A stretch of DNA of 64,000 nucleotides from Imbricaverruca yamaguchii (Eukaryota; Arthropoda; Thecostraca; Neoverrucidae). Location of the stretch: positions 454,501 to 518,500 of the forward strand of contig JAOTOL010001468.1 of assembly GCA_034440575.1 (NCBI GenBank), written 5' to 3'. Each line of letters starts with the position of its first letter. Position 1 is the first letter of the stretch. The position numbers and the translations under genes are program-made. The notes under the pieces are model-generated. The model saw only the letters and a list, made by a program, of their open reading frames with translations. It was not told where the DNA came from and searched no databases. Positions 47,761 to 59,184 of this stretch are shown one piece after another.

Positions 47761-47970
47761 CCCACAGAGACGAGTGGCGCGGGTTGGCACCCCGGACACG
47801 CACAGTCTTCTGGGAGCCGCTCGACCCGCTCTGACGGCCGATCAGCTGCCTCTGGCGCCACTCAGCAGTCCCCACACCGCACTGCATGTCGTTCCGCTCG
47901 AATTGACCGCTCAGCGGCTCCGTGCCGACTACGTGACGCCCGTCTGACGTGTGGCTGGGACTCAGCCGTC

Positions 47971-47982
47971 GGGGGGGGGGGG
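47971..47982 (+). repeat. G12 homopolymer
   Basis: Twelve consecutive G; length is prone to sequencing error. Confidence 0.8.
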
Positions 47983-48427
47983 CACGGCCGCTGCAGCGAG
48001 CAGAACATATGCAATATAGCGGCGCACTGCTTCTATTGTAGGCATTATATTATATGTATTGCACCACTACAATGTTGTGGTAAATCAGCGAAACGCTTAC
48101 AACATATTAGTGGTGCATACTATATGACGCTGTAGCGCAACCAATGCAGTCACAGTTGTCACGAAAATGAAATACGACCGACCGATGCAGCTCCGGTGTA
48201 GCACGTGATTGCATCCTGGTTCATCCGGACCTGATGTGACACAGCCACCTTGTGAAGCTGCAACGCTATCATTATTTTCGCTTTATCGTGCCAACGTTGC
48301 ACCAACGACACAGTGATGGAGGATGTGAGACCGCGGAGCACGCGGTCTCAGTGATCAACCTGATGCCGCTGGCCACTTCCGGACTAAGGTGAGTTATGTG
48401 CGGGCAACGAGGGCAAGGAAACTGCAG
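47983..48427. other. Unassigned stretch
   Basis: No supported feature before the SINE fragment. Confidence 0.4.
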
Positions 48428-48590
48428 GACGCTCTGGGTACCAAAGGTCCCGGGTTCGACTCTAGCGCCACTCAGGACATTTCCCAATCCCGCGGCCCAC
48501 CGGCGAAACAGTGTGGGCGGCGCCATTAGCCGTGAATGTGCATAAAGTGTGTCGTGAACCAACCAATAAACAAGAAACTGAAGGACGAAA
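48428..48590 (+). mobile_element. tRNA-derived SINE (family C), 5'-damaged copy
   Basis: From GGTACCAAAGGTCCCGGG through the B box GGTTCGACTCT to a body with CGGCGAAACAGTGTGGGCGG and an end AACCAACCAATAAACAAG. Nearly identical to the reverse copy at 53.7 kb, but the A-box part is missing or scrambled. Confidence 0.85.
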
Positions 48591-48599
48591 TAAAGCTTG

Positions 48600-48990
48600 C
48601 CGCATGACTGTTGTCCCAGATCACGTGACCGCAGAGTCACTGGCTGAGCGATGCCTGTCCGAGACGGCCTGCATCACGTGACCGTGACGTCACTGACTGA
48701 GCGATGCCTGTCCGAGACGGCCTGCATCACGTGACCGTGACGTCACTGGCTGAGCGATGCCTGTCCGAGACGGCCTGCATCACGTGACCGTGACGTCACT
48801 GGCTGGGTTATGCCTGTCCGAGACGGCCTGCATCACGTGACCGTGACGTCACTGGCTGAGCGATGACTGTCCGAGACGGCCTGCATCACGTGACCGTGAC
48901 GTCACTGGCTGAGCGATGACTGTCCGAGACGGCCTGCATCACGTGACCGTGACGTCACTGGCTGAGCGATGCCTGTCCACATCACGTGAC
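48600..48990. repeat. 53-bp minisatellite with E-box and CRE palindromes, about seven units
   Basis: Each unit reads CATCACGTGACCGTGACGTC, then ACTGGCTGAGCGATGCC, then TGTCCGAGACGGCCTG. It therefore carries TCACGTGA (E-box) and, four bases on, GTGACGTCAC, which contains the full cAMP-response palindrome TGACGTCA. The first unit lacks an intact CRE, and the last is shortened. Confidence 0.93.
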
Positions 48991-49429
48991 CGTCGCCGAC
49001 GTTGCTGTCACGGTCGGCCCGTGCAGGCACATGGGACCGGCCCTCGTCGGCCCATTGCTGGCCAAATGGAGCATCGTTCGTGGAAGGTCCACATGGGGAA
49101 TATGGGAGGGGGCTGCACACTGTACAGCTCCCTAAGCATTTTGGACGTTGATTAATGCCAACTCAGTGTATGTTCTTAAATACATCCTCAGGGACACAAT
49201 CAGACAAGCTAACAACAAACAAGGCATGGAAAATGAACACACAACAAAAGCCACTAAAGCAAGGTAAGCTACACAGTTAGAGCTGGCAAGCTATCCCAGC
49301 AGTTCCACTCGCAACCATCAGCAACGCGGGCGCAGCCACATCTCAGATGTCGTTCTTCTGCGCGAGAAAGGCGCGCCAGATACCGCCGTTAGACATGTCT
49401 CACGCGAGCAACGACAGGTGGATACTCTC
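48991..49429. other. Unassigned spacer
   Basis: No supported feature. Confidence 0.4.
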
Positions 49430-49700
49430 GGTGCCAGCATCGCCAAGAGCTAGCGGAGACCCAGTCACGGCATCGCCACGAGTTAGCGGAGATTTAGTCA
49501 CAGCATCGCCACGAGTCAGCGGAGATCCACAGCATTGCCACGAGTTAGCGGAGACTCGGCCATAGCAACGCCACGAGTTAGCGGAGATCCAGTCGCAGCA
49601 TCGCCACGAGTTAGCGGAGACTCGGCCATAGCATCGCCACGAGTCAGCGGAGATCCAGTCACAGCATCGCCACGAGTCAGCGAAGACCCGGCCGTAGTCC
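49430..49700. repeat. 33-bp minisatellite, about eight units
   Basis: Units CATCGCCACGAGTTAGCGGA followed by GATCCAGTCACAG. The plus-strand frame reads SPRVSGDPVTA repeats. One unit near 49528 is shortened, which shifts the frame. Confidence 0.93.
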
Positions 49701-51514
49701 GTCCTCCTCAGAACAGCTGCGTTGGCACAAGGTTGGCAATTCGATAGCGGAGTGAGTCATGTTGTGCATCCGAAGAACACGAATCTCCATACAATAGGAA
49801 AGTTGCCGATATTTTCTGTTGGATATAACACAGTAGTGTTGGTTGTCATTTGTGTTGCGCATTATTTAGCCGATACGATGTAATGGTTTTGTCGTGATTT
49901 GTGTTTCAAATTATGTTTTCGACATAGTATAATGGGGACGGTTGTGATTTATGTTGCGCTTTATTTTCCAGATATAATATATTGGTTGTTGGTCAGCTCT
50001 GGGCAATGCAACCAGCTGCTGGTGTCTAGTTTAGCTACATATATGACGCATGTGGCGACTGCAATCGATATCAGTGTTTATATGTGCGCCTGTCAAGATC
50101 ACCAACTACAGTGCACATCTGTTGTGACAATACGAAGGATAGCATTCGTGAAACGCAAATCTATGCAACACAGCTGTATTTATGTTCACATACCAAATCC
50201 CTCCCACGGGAACTTGGCTGGCGTGGCAGCAAGTGCGTCCTATATATTTTTAACCGTTGAATTTGCCTGAAGCAAATTTCAAATGGGTTTCGAAAGCGCT
50301 TTGGTGAAGACCACTTAGCTATTGTCACAAACATGCTGCACTGCAATTGGTTCAATTGGTAAGCGCACATATAAATAGCTGACATCGATCACAATCGTCA
50401 CACGCGTCATAATGTAGCTAAGCGACACCTCAGCAGCTGACGTTATTGTCCAACCTGACTTAATACTTGGATAATACTTGGGTGTTGGTTATAATTTGTG
50501 TTGCGCTATATTTTACCGCCGTATTATAATAGTGTTGAATGTGATTTGTGTTGCGCTATATTTTACCGATACAATATAATTTTGTTCAGTGCTATGCTTC
50601 ATGGACAGGTGCATAGGTTATTAGACAGGTCATTTTATATTATTTTGATCCTAATCTGAGAATAGCTTGATGGTGGATTATTTGACGTCAAGGACGTATG
50701 GTAGCAATACTGTTAAATGTCTTGTGCGAATCAGCTTCATCAAATAACCCAACCACTGCATGGAAGATATCGGCAAGTACCTGGACGTAGATAGGCAGGT
50801 GCATATCTTACTGGGTATGTAGGTACCTGCCTAGGTAGCTATGTACCATGCAAATTACATAATACTTGTATTTGTGTCTCGTGGACAGGGTCTCCTTTCA
50901 CAATGGAGCCGCGGACGTCGTGCCCATAACCCTCCCCACCCGTAACCTCCATCCTCCCCTCCCTCCTCACTCAACAGACAAGTCGCATTCCCCAGTGTTC
51001 GGGCATTATTGGAATGAAGAAGGTGTGTGAGTCCAAAAGGCTGGGATTTGGTCCCATTGAAGTCAATTGTAATGGTCCCTAGTGAAAGCTGGCTAGACGA
51101 GGCTCTTTTGTTGAACATGCTGTGTTTTATCTCCGATATAAACAATTACGTATATTTTTGCTTGGTGCAAACTGCGATTCACACACGCCAATGTTTGATG
51201 TTGCGCTCGCGTTTTGCAGACGGCAATGTGAAATCAGCTCGTTGATAACTGAACGTTTTCGCCGTCTACACCTGCACGATTTGTGCACACACAGATCTGT
51301 ATCTGTCGTCACCCAACACAGACCTTGCACAGTTTCGCGCCACGGCGATACGTGTCCGGCACACAGTTTGGACCATGCATTGCCGTGAAGTCGTGAGTTA
51401 AAAATGAAGAATTCCTGCCAACCCGCAACTGGCGAGACAGTGCCAAACACTGTGCTGCACACCACTGTTGAAACTGACACGAAGCAAGCGCGACCACAAC
51501 CGCCCAAATGCCAC
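49701..51514. other. Unassigned stretch
   Basis: AT-rich with repeated phrases such as GTGATTTGTGTTGCGC and TATTTTACCGATA at about 49.8-50.6 kb, suggesting an old dispersed duplication. No supported gene. Confidence 0.4.
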
Positions 51515-51668
51515 GGCGTACGAAATTGTGGGTACGGCATACGGAATGGTGTGCGCGGTGTACAGAGTGGTGGGTACGCGTCCGAAATGGTGCGTACGGA
51601 ATGCCAAACGGTGGGTGTGGCATACAGAATGGTAGCATCGGCGTAAGGAATGGTGGGTACGACATGAC
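51515..51668. repeat. About 20-bp degenerate minisatellite
   Basis: Repeated GGAATGGTGGGTACGGCATA-like units, six to seven copies, strongly diverged. Confidence 0.75.
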
Positions 51669-51770
51669 TACGACGGAAACCGTCACGATCTTGTGATGTG
51701 AGGTTACCGCAGGTTGGTGCAATCACTGCAGCCTTGCTCATCGCTCTGATGTGTTAGCACGTGCCCAGCC

Positions 51771-52137
51771 GCTCAGAGACCATGGTGCCGGAGACCATGG
51801 TGCCGGAGACCATGGTGCTGGAGACCATGGTGCTGGAGACCATGGTGCCGGAGACCATGGTGCTGGAGACCATGGTGCCGGAGACCATGGTGCTGGAGAC
51901 CATGGTGCCGGAGACCATAGTGCCGGAGACCATGGTGCTGGAGACCATGGTGCTGGAGACCATGGTGCCGGAGACCATGGTGCTGGAGACCATGGTGCCG
52001 GAGACCATGGTGCCGGAGACCATGGTGCCGGAGACCATGGTGCCGGAGACCATGGTGCCGGAGACCATGGTGCCGGAGACCATGGTGCTGGAGACCATGG
52101 TGCTGGAGACCATGGTGCCGGAGACCATGGTTCCGAA
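51771..52137. repeat. 15-bp minisatellite, 24 units
   Basis: Units GAGACCATGGTGCCG or GAGACCATGGTGCTG in almost perfect register, each with the palindrome ACCATGGT. Frames on both strands (ETMVP, GDHGA, WSPAP, VSGTM) are all open because of the 15-bp period. Confidence 0.97.
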
Positions 52138-53711
52138 GATGCTACGTGTTCACACGGAAGTAGCCTGGCGACCCGCTTTGCGGCGGCTCGATTGCAAAGT
52201 AAACTTCCCCCCACGTTAAATATCGCCTGCCGCCGAAATGCTTTCATAAATGAGATTTAGCACGCCTTCTCCATAGGTGACAATGTGGTTAACTACATCA
52301 CCAGAGTTAAGAGCACCAGGTGTTGTTCCTGATAGATGTTATGAGCGGACATAATACAGGTGGCGTCGCTCTGGTGGTGGGTTCGTGAAGGAACACCATC
52401 AGAGTGGACTTGCTATGATTAATGTTATATTCTGGTTCCTAGAGGAGGTGCAAGTAATTTCAAATGGTAAATTTTGAACAACATTGAAACAAACTTTCTT
52501 ATGATATGTAGTTCGTTACATCATCAAATGATTTCACCCTGCCACTTTGCCCTTAAGATAAAATCGGAGCAATTGGCCAATTAACATCTTGTAATACAAA
52601 AGCGTCATACATCTTCTATGTGATGTGGTGACAATTTTCAATGTTCTTAACGAAACAAAAATCAAACGCGCTACATTTTCCTCATCTTGAAAAACTTTCA
52701 TGAATGTGTAACGATGCCACTTTTGCACTCAATTCCAGAGTTCGTGTCCCAAATGATGACATTGTATTCCTTTAAATTATATATAAGATGTCTACACTAC
52801 CAAATTAATTTCTAGTGGTCTCAAATAAACCTACATAAAATCGGCTGCCTTCTGATGCCATACTCTACTACTTTTCTAGATATCTAACTCTGTCATTTTT
52901 GCACTCAATTCCAGGATTTGTGCCTCAAATAATCATATTAAGGTCCTTTAAATTGTGTATCAGATGGTTTACATTAGGGACTAATTCCACTACAAATCGA
53001 CAATCGAAAGGGCAAAAGAAAACCAATATTGTATATTTCGTTGCAAATACTTGTGTGGGGTTATCAGATGCGCCGAATCCAGCTGTGCAATTCTTAGAAA
53101 GCTCAGATCAATGATCAAGATGTTATAGCCTCGAGCATTTTTTAGACATCACCTAACAAAGGGGTCTTTTGATGTCTTTAACTCAATGAAGGACAACTTA
53201 AATTGTGTAAAAATCATGTATCGGTGGACTCATAATGGTCCACTGCATCCTTCGACTATTTCGCAATATTCGTTTATTTTATATTGACATCCGTAGGGCC
53301 GCCGAGCGGTGGCACGACAAAAAGCTAAAGTTTCACCCTTCAACAATACTAAGTAACATCGGATCTGCCACGCCAAAATGGTGTAGGAGAAATTCACGAT
53401 TGCAGATGCTTTTTTTCCATTCAACGCCAATAACCGTAATGTTTTTAAACAATATCGAGAAAACCTGTCGGCCTCAACTCCAGTGGTAGCGGAACTCATG
53501 CCAGGCACATCGCCTATCATTATACAATCTGAAAATCTGTTTGTAACTTTGGCGTTGGGGTCCACCAGCATTCAGGGAATGCTTCCGGGCCCCGCTATAT
53601 TATGAATGGCGGACTATTGGGGACGGTCCGCAGGCCGCGAACTTCGCCACCGGCGGCCCACCGTCTATGGTGGAAAATAGTTCCAGATGACAATGGGCAA
53701 AGTAAAAAATT
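52138..53711. other. Unassigned stretch
   Basis: AT-rich, with partly duplicated text (CACTCAATTCCAG at 52.73 and 52.90 kb). No supported gene. Confidence 0.4.
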
Positions 53712-53898
53712 GCGTTTGTTTGTTTGTTTATTGGTTGGTTCACGACACACTTTATGCACATTCACGGCTAATGGCGCCGCCCACACTGTTTCGCCGGTGG
53801 TCCGCGGGATTGGGAAATGTTCCGAGTGGCGCTAGAGTCGAACCCGGGACCTTTGGTACCCGCAGTCCGACACCTTAACCACTCGACCATCCCCGCCC
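53712..53898 (-). mobile_element. tRNA-derived SINE (family C), full-length copy
   Basis: On the minus strand it starts with GGGGATGGTCGAGTGGTTAA, a Ser/Leu-tRNA-like A box, then the B box GGTTCGACTCT, a body matching the 48.4-kb copy and an (AAAC)n tail near 53712-53735. The tRNA head plus an A-rich repeat tail is typical of a SINE mobilised by a LINE. Few differences separate the two copies, so the family may be recently active. Confidence 0.9.
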
Positions 53899-54439
53899 CT
53901 AAAAATTTGCGTAATACATCGCTGTAAATGGGAATGCAATTGACATCTGAAGGCAAGATAACTTTCATAAGCGCAACATCTCTCATGGAGACATAGTCTC
54001 ATAAATTGTGAGCTTATTTTTCCCGTGCACACTAGTGAGCATCCGGGCGCGGTTGTCGCGGGCGCATACTTCAGAGTTCTTTAATGGCATCAAGAACCTA
54101 CGTGTTTTCTTTCTTTGCTGGATATCCACCGATGACAGCATTGACATCGCGTCCGACGCCTAACGCGATGTGTGCGTGAGTCCTGGTTGTACTTGTACAT
54201 TAGTAACACGACGCTCGCGTATGTGCGCCAAAACATAGAATATACCAAGTAGACGTCTTTGCATAGTCACAAATACATGAACACATAGATGCTGCTGACC
54301 GCAGGGAGTTTATGTACAGAAATGTTTCATAATATATTCAAAACTACTAACTTTAGATTCGTTTCTGCCCTCCTAGGAGCAGGAACCTACGAATAAGTTA
54401 TGCATGCAGACCACCAGCGAAATAGCTGTTCTCTTAACA
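53899..54439. other. Unassigned spacer
   Basis: No supported feature. Confidence 0.4.
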
Positions 54440-55276
54440 TTAACTCGCGCCATATTTCCGGTCAAATCCTCCCCCTCTGGGGGGCGTTTGAAAACCGCCT
54501 CTAAAATCCAAACTAAGCATCGCACGAAAACTAAAGATGTGTTAGCGGAAAGCGCTCGACGAGTAGGAACCGGGTCCGCCCTCCAAAACAATTTCCCCCC
54601 AAAAGTGACGTCACCAGGGGGGCTGGATTTTCACGACTTTTCACGACTTACATTATGTTTTGGGCTCTGGAGAGTTCATTTTGGGTGACATATGAAAAAA
54701 CAAAATTTATTTGGAATGAGAAGAGGACAGCGAAATCGACCAGGGCTATGATTTTTTTGGACCCCAAAAATAAAAACTTTATTTTTTGAAATTCCAATAT
54801 TTTGAGTTTTTAAGTTTTCTTTAATTTTCTTTTTCGAATGGGTAGAGCAGACCGATAAACGTTGTTGGAAGTCAACTTTCACTAATAAAAAATGTGTACT
54901 GTAGCCAGAATCTTGTATTTGTACTGCAATTTTACAAATACGCAAAATTTATATGTAGTCAAAAACGGAAAAAAAGACAACTTTCATTGGTACGTTTTGT
55001 TGCATCCGTAAAGATTAGCAAACGCTGAAATTTCATTAAAATATCTATATCCATTAAAGCGTGACGACTAGTCGAACTTTTTTGGAGGTGACATCACCTG
55101 ACCTTGACTAACTCGTTGACCCTAAATGACGTGACCTAAAAAATTTGAATCAACATGTCAAATTGATGTCAAAAGAGGTATGCCAAATTTGGGCGCGCTG
55201 CCGCGCACCGTTCGTCTGCTATCCGCGAAAAACCTAAGGCGGGGCGGTTGAACCCCCCCGAGACGGGACGGGTTAA
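54440..55276 (-). mobile_element. TTAA-flanked element, family 1, copy 5
   Basis: TTAA at 54440 and 55273. Reverse orientation. The end at 54440 is TTAACTCGCGCCATATT, and the other end in reverse complement is TTAACCCGTCCCGTCTCGG. Left flank ...TTAACA and right flank ACATTGG. Interior collinear with the family. Confidence 0.87.
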
Positions 55277-55519
55277 CATTGGTAAATTATTCAGTCCCAT
55301 GATGACGTCAAAACGCAGCCCTAAAATGGATACTTGACAAGCCTTGGGCTTTCCTGTATTTTTTGTGTTCCTGTTGTCAACATTGCAAGCATGACGATGA
55401 AATCGCGTGATCATATCGTTGTTTTCCGCAGCAGTTCCCTCGTGCATGTTGGCGTATTATGCGGTAAATGTTGGTCACAGCAGTGCTGGCGCTGTCCGAT
55501 ACGCTGTGCCCCCAGTTGC
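55277..55519. other. Unassigned spacer
   Basis: No supported feature. Confidence 0.4.
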
Positions 55520-55722
55520 AACAGCTGTTGCACAGTGCCCCAAGTGGCGGCGTCTGTCACACTGTGCCCCCAGTGGCGACGTCTGTTACACTGTGTCCCC
55601 AGTGGCGACGTCTGTTACACTGTGCCCCCAGTGGCGACGTCTGTTACACTGTGCCCCCAGTGGCGACGTCTGTTACACTGTGCCCCCAGTGGCGATGTCA
55701 GTTACACTGTGCCCCAGTAGAG
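55520..55722. repeat. 29-bp minisatellite, about seven units
   Basis: Units CCCCAGTGGCGACGTCTG plus TTACACTGTGC. The 29-bp period rotates through all frames, producing three similar overlapping plus-strand frames. Confidence 0.94.
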
Positions 55723-56169
55723 AATGTGTCGAAACACAGACTCCACCACGAGACGTCCATCGCCAGCCTACTGCGGCAGCTGGACTTAGCACTTAAGTTG
55801 CTGGTCTGCCGTCCACTGTCCAAATACGGCTCCAGCTTTTCGACAAGTTTCTTCACCGCGAAACAAATCAAGAATGCATTACCGCAAAGCTGCCAAGGAA
55901 CATCTAATGGCATTGGCAGCAAGGTTACACCCAGACCTCACGGTCCAACCCTCCATGGCGCGGTCGGCCAGCGGAACGTCCTGCCGACCTCGGGACGAAC
56001 GCGGCTCACGGGACCGGCGGTAGGGTTGCTTATTCACGGCTGGCTGATGTTGAAGAGGCGCTGCAGCCAATGGCTGGGCTAATCGGCGCGACACGCCACA
56101 GATACACCGCTTGATATGCCGTGCTGTCACTGCTACCAAGCTACTGGGCGTCATGTGCAGTAGGGTACT
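55723..56169. other. Unassigned spacer
   Basis: No supported feature. Confidence 0.4.
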
Positions 56170-56373
56170 AGAGACAGGCGCAGGTACAGATCCAGGTACA
56201 TACAGATGCAGGTTCCTGTTACAGGTACAGGTACAGGCACATGTACAGGTACATATACAGGTACAGGTAAAGGTACAGAAACAGGTACAGAAACAGGTGC
56301 AGAAACAGGTGCAGGTACAGGTACCGGTACAGGTACAGGTACCGGTACAGGTACAGGTACCGGTACAGGTACA
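56170..56373. repeat. (CAGGTA)n hexamer repeat with variants
   Basis: About 30 hexamers CAGGTA/CAGGTG/CAGAAA, including a 12-bp higher-order TACCGGTACAGG near the right end. Confidence 0.94.
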
Positions 56374-57771
56374 GTTCGTGCTGTAGGTGAACTATCACCA
56401 GGACGTTGTATTGAAATAGTGTCTGCCAAAGGCCAGGCAGCCGCACGGTTGTGTCAATTCCTTTATAATATTTAGCAGGATGTGGCTGGAAACGCTCCAT
56501 ATTGAGAAAGAATTCCCGAAGGGCCTCTTTGACAGCTTTAGGCAATATCTTCACACCTGTGGACTAAACATTTTTCGGCTGATTACCGAAAAGTATCCGG
56601 TGTATTGTCACAAAGGTGTGCGCTTTCCAGCGCAGGTTCCAGCGGCTGGCCAGTAGTTCCAGCGGACCGGTTGTCTCATGTTTCATGGCCACGAAACGGG
56701 CGGCGAACCCATGCCGATGAACCAAATAAAAAACTTTAAAATCGTAATATGTTATGCTTCTTGTAATAACTTTGGAAGCTCTTCTTTGTTACCTCATAAT
56801 TTGATCCGGTGTTCAAACTTGGATTCCTACGGAGTGCGCTTCAACACAAAAATTCATCTGAATTACTTCCACGTACTGTTACAACACAATGACCCTCGGA
56901 CTATGGGCGAAAAAGCATCAGTTTTTGTACGCTTTATTGTTGTAATCGAGACTGGTATCTCTCCCACGCTGCAAAGGATCTTTTGTTTTCCAGATTAGTT
57001 GAATACAAGTTGCCAGAGAAAATACGGCCACGCAACACTCGATCCTCTGCATATAGTTGCATTAAGTCGATGCAAGCTGCATAGTACTCAAGTTCGCATG
57101 GGTCAGTAGCGCCATCCTTCGCATCGCAGAATAATTCCAAAATACGCATGCTAATGCTGCGAGATATAAAGATACGTTGCCGTTGCTGCAGGTTTGCTCC
57201 AGCCAGCATAATGAGGCTTGGCTTCGCTTGTTCTCCTGTGCGCCTTTAACTGGTGACGTTGCCTTGTCATCCATCCTGAAAATAAACACCACCTGCTGAG
57301 AAAAGCAGATGATGCATGGTGCATCCTGGATTGATCTGGAAGTCAAGCACTACACACAGCATGATGCAACTATTTGCACTCAGATACAAATAATTATGGT
57401 AATAAAATGGTTCTCCAGCTGGTGGAAAGGGTTCGTCGACAAGCAGCTCCGAGGAAGGTCAGACGCGAGTCTGCAATATCAAAATGTGTCCGATATCATC
57501 GAAACGGAACGGCGCTATCTCAAAGGATGCCAATATCAAGAATGACAAACGTTTTCAGGAGAAGATGTGCGATGAGCTGTTAAAACAGAAACTGTAGCTA
57601 GGAGGCATTCAAAGTTGGTAGACGAGTTCATAGCAGAGCTGGGAGCGCAGAGCCAATGGTATCTTCTACCAGTTGTGGTAGCTGGAGCTGTTCCACCAGT
57701 TACGGCAGCCATAGCTGCTCCACCAGGTGTGATGGCCAGAAATGCACCTCCACCTGTGGCCAGAGCTGCTC
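56374..57771. other. Unassigned stretch leading into the 29-bp satellite
   Basis: No supported gene. From about 57660 there are diverged precursors of the satellite unit (GCTGCTCCACCAG). Confidence 0.4.
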
Positions 57772-59184
57772 CACCAGCTGTGGAGCGGCTCTGAGCAGAT
57801 CACCAGCTGTGGAGCAGCTCTGAGCAGATCACCAGCTGTGGAGCGGCTCTGAGCAAATCACAAGTTGTGGGGCTGCTCTGAGCAGATCACCAGCTGTGGA
57901 GCAGCTCTGAGCAGATCATCAGCTGTGGAGCTGCTCTGAGCAGATCATCAGCTGTGGAGCGGCTCTGAGCAGATCACAAGTTGTGGAGCTGCTCTGAGCA
58001 GATCACCAGCTGTGGAGCAGCTCTGAGCAGATCACCAGCTGTGGAGCAGCTCTGAGCAGATCACCAGCTGTGGAGCGGCTCTGAGCAGATCACCAGCTGT
58101 GGAGCAGCTCTGAGCAGATCACCAGCTGTGGAGCAGCTCTGAGCAGATCATCAGCTGTGGAGCAGCTCTGAGCAGATCATCAGCTGTGGAGCAGCTCTGA
58201 GCAGATCACCAGTTGTGGAGCAGCTCTGAGCAGATCACCAGCTGTGGAGCTGCTCTGAGCAGATCACCAGCTGTGGAGCAGCTCTGAGCAGATCACCAGC
58301 TGTGGAGCAGCTCTGAGCAGATCACCAGCTGTGGAGCAGCTCTGAGCAGATCACCAGCTGTGGAGCAGCTCTGAGCAGATCACCAGCTGTGGAGCAGCTC
58401 TGAGCAGATCACCAGCTGTGGAGCAGCTCTGAGCAGATCACCAGCTGTGGAGCAGCTCTGAGCAGTAGCTGTGGAGCGCTCTGAGCAGATCACCAGCTGT
58501 GGAGCAGCTCTGAGCAGATCACCAGCTGTGGAGCAGCTCTGAGCAGATCACCAGCTGTGGAGCAGCTCTGAGCAGATCACCAGCTGTGGAGCGGCTCTGA
58601 GCAGATCACCAGCTGTGGAGCTGCTCTGAGCAGATCACCAGCTGTGGAGCGGCTCTGAGCAGATCACCAGCTGTGGAGCAGCTCTGAGCAGATCACCAGC
58701 TGTGGAGCAGCTCTGAGCAGATCACCAGCTGTGGAGCAGCTCTGAGCAGATCATCAGCTGTGGAGCGGCTCTGAGCAGATCACCAGCTGTGGAGCAGCTC
58801 TGAGCAGATCACCAGCTGTGGAGCTGCTCTGAGCAGATCACCAGCTGTGGAGCAGCTCTGAGCAGATCACCAGCTGTGGAGCAGCTCTGAGCAGATCACC
58901 AGCTGTGGAGCGGCTCTGAGCAGATCACCAGCTGTGGAGCGGCTCTGAGCAGATCACCAGCTGTGGAGCGGCTCTGAGCAGATCACCAGCTGTGGTGCAG
59001 CTCTGAGCAGATCACAGCTGTGGAGCAGCTCGGCAGATCACATGTGGAGGCTCTGAGCAGATCACCAGTTGTGGAGCGGCTCTGAGCAGATCACCAGCTG
59101 TGGAACGGCTCTGAGCAGATCACCAGCTGTGGAGCGGCTCTGAGCAGATCACCAGCTGTGGTGCAGCTCTGAGCAGATCATCAG
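57772..59184. repeat. 29-bp satellite array, about 49 units
   Basis: Units CCAGCTGTGGAGCAGC plus TCTGAGCAGATCA repeat with little drift for 1.4 kb. Variants are AGCAG/AGCGG/AGCTG and CACCAG/CATCAG/CACAAG. Two shortened or damaged regions lie near 58465 and 59010-59050. Unlike the other arrays, each unit carries TGA, so no long frames appear. Every intact unit has the E-box CAGCTG. Confidence 0.97.

Noticed and set aside
51738..52260. Frames reading WSPAP, GDHGA, ETMVP repeats
   Set aside because: 15-bp array artefact; four frames open at once.
57772..59184. CRISPR-like array
   Set aside because: Units are directly tandem with no unique spacers, and the surroundings are eukaryotic; a satellite.
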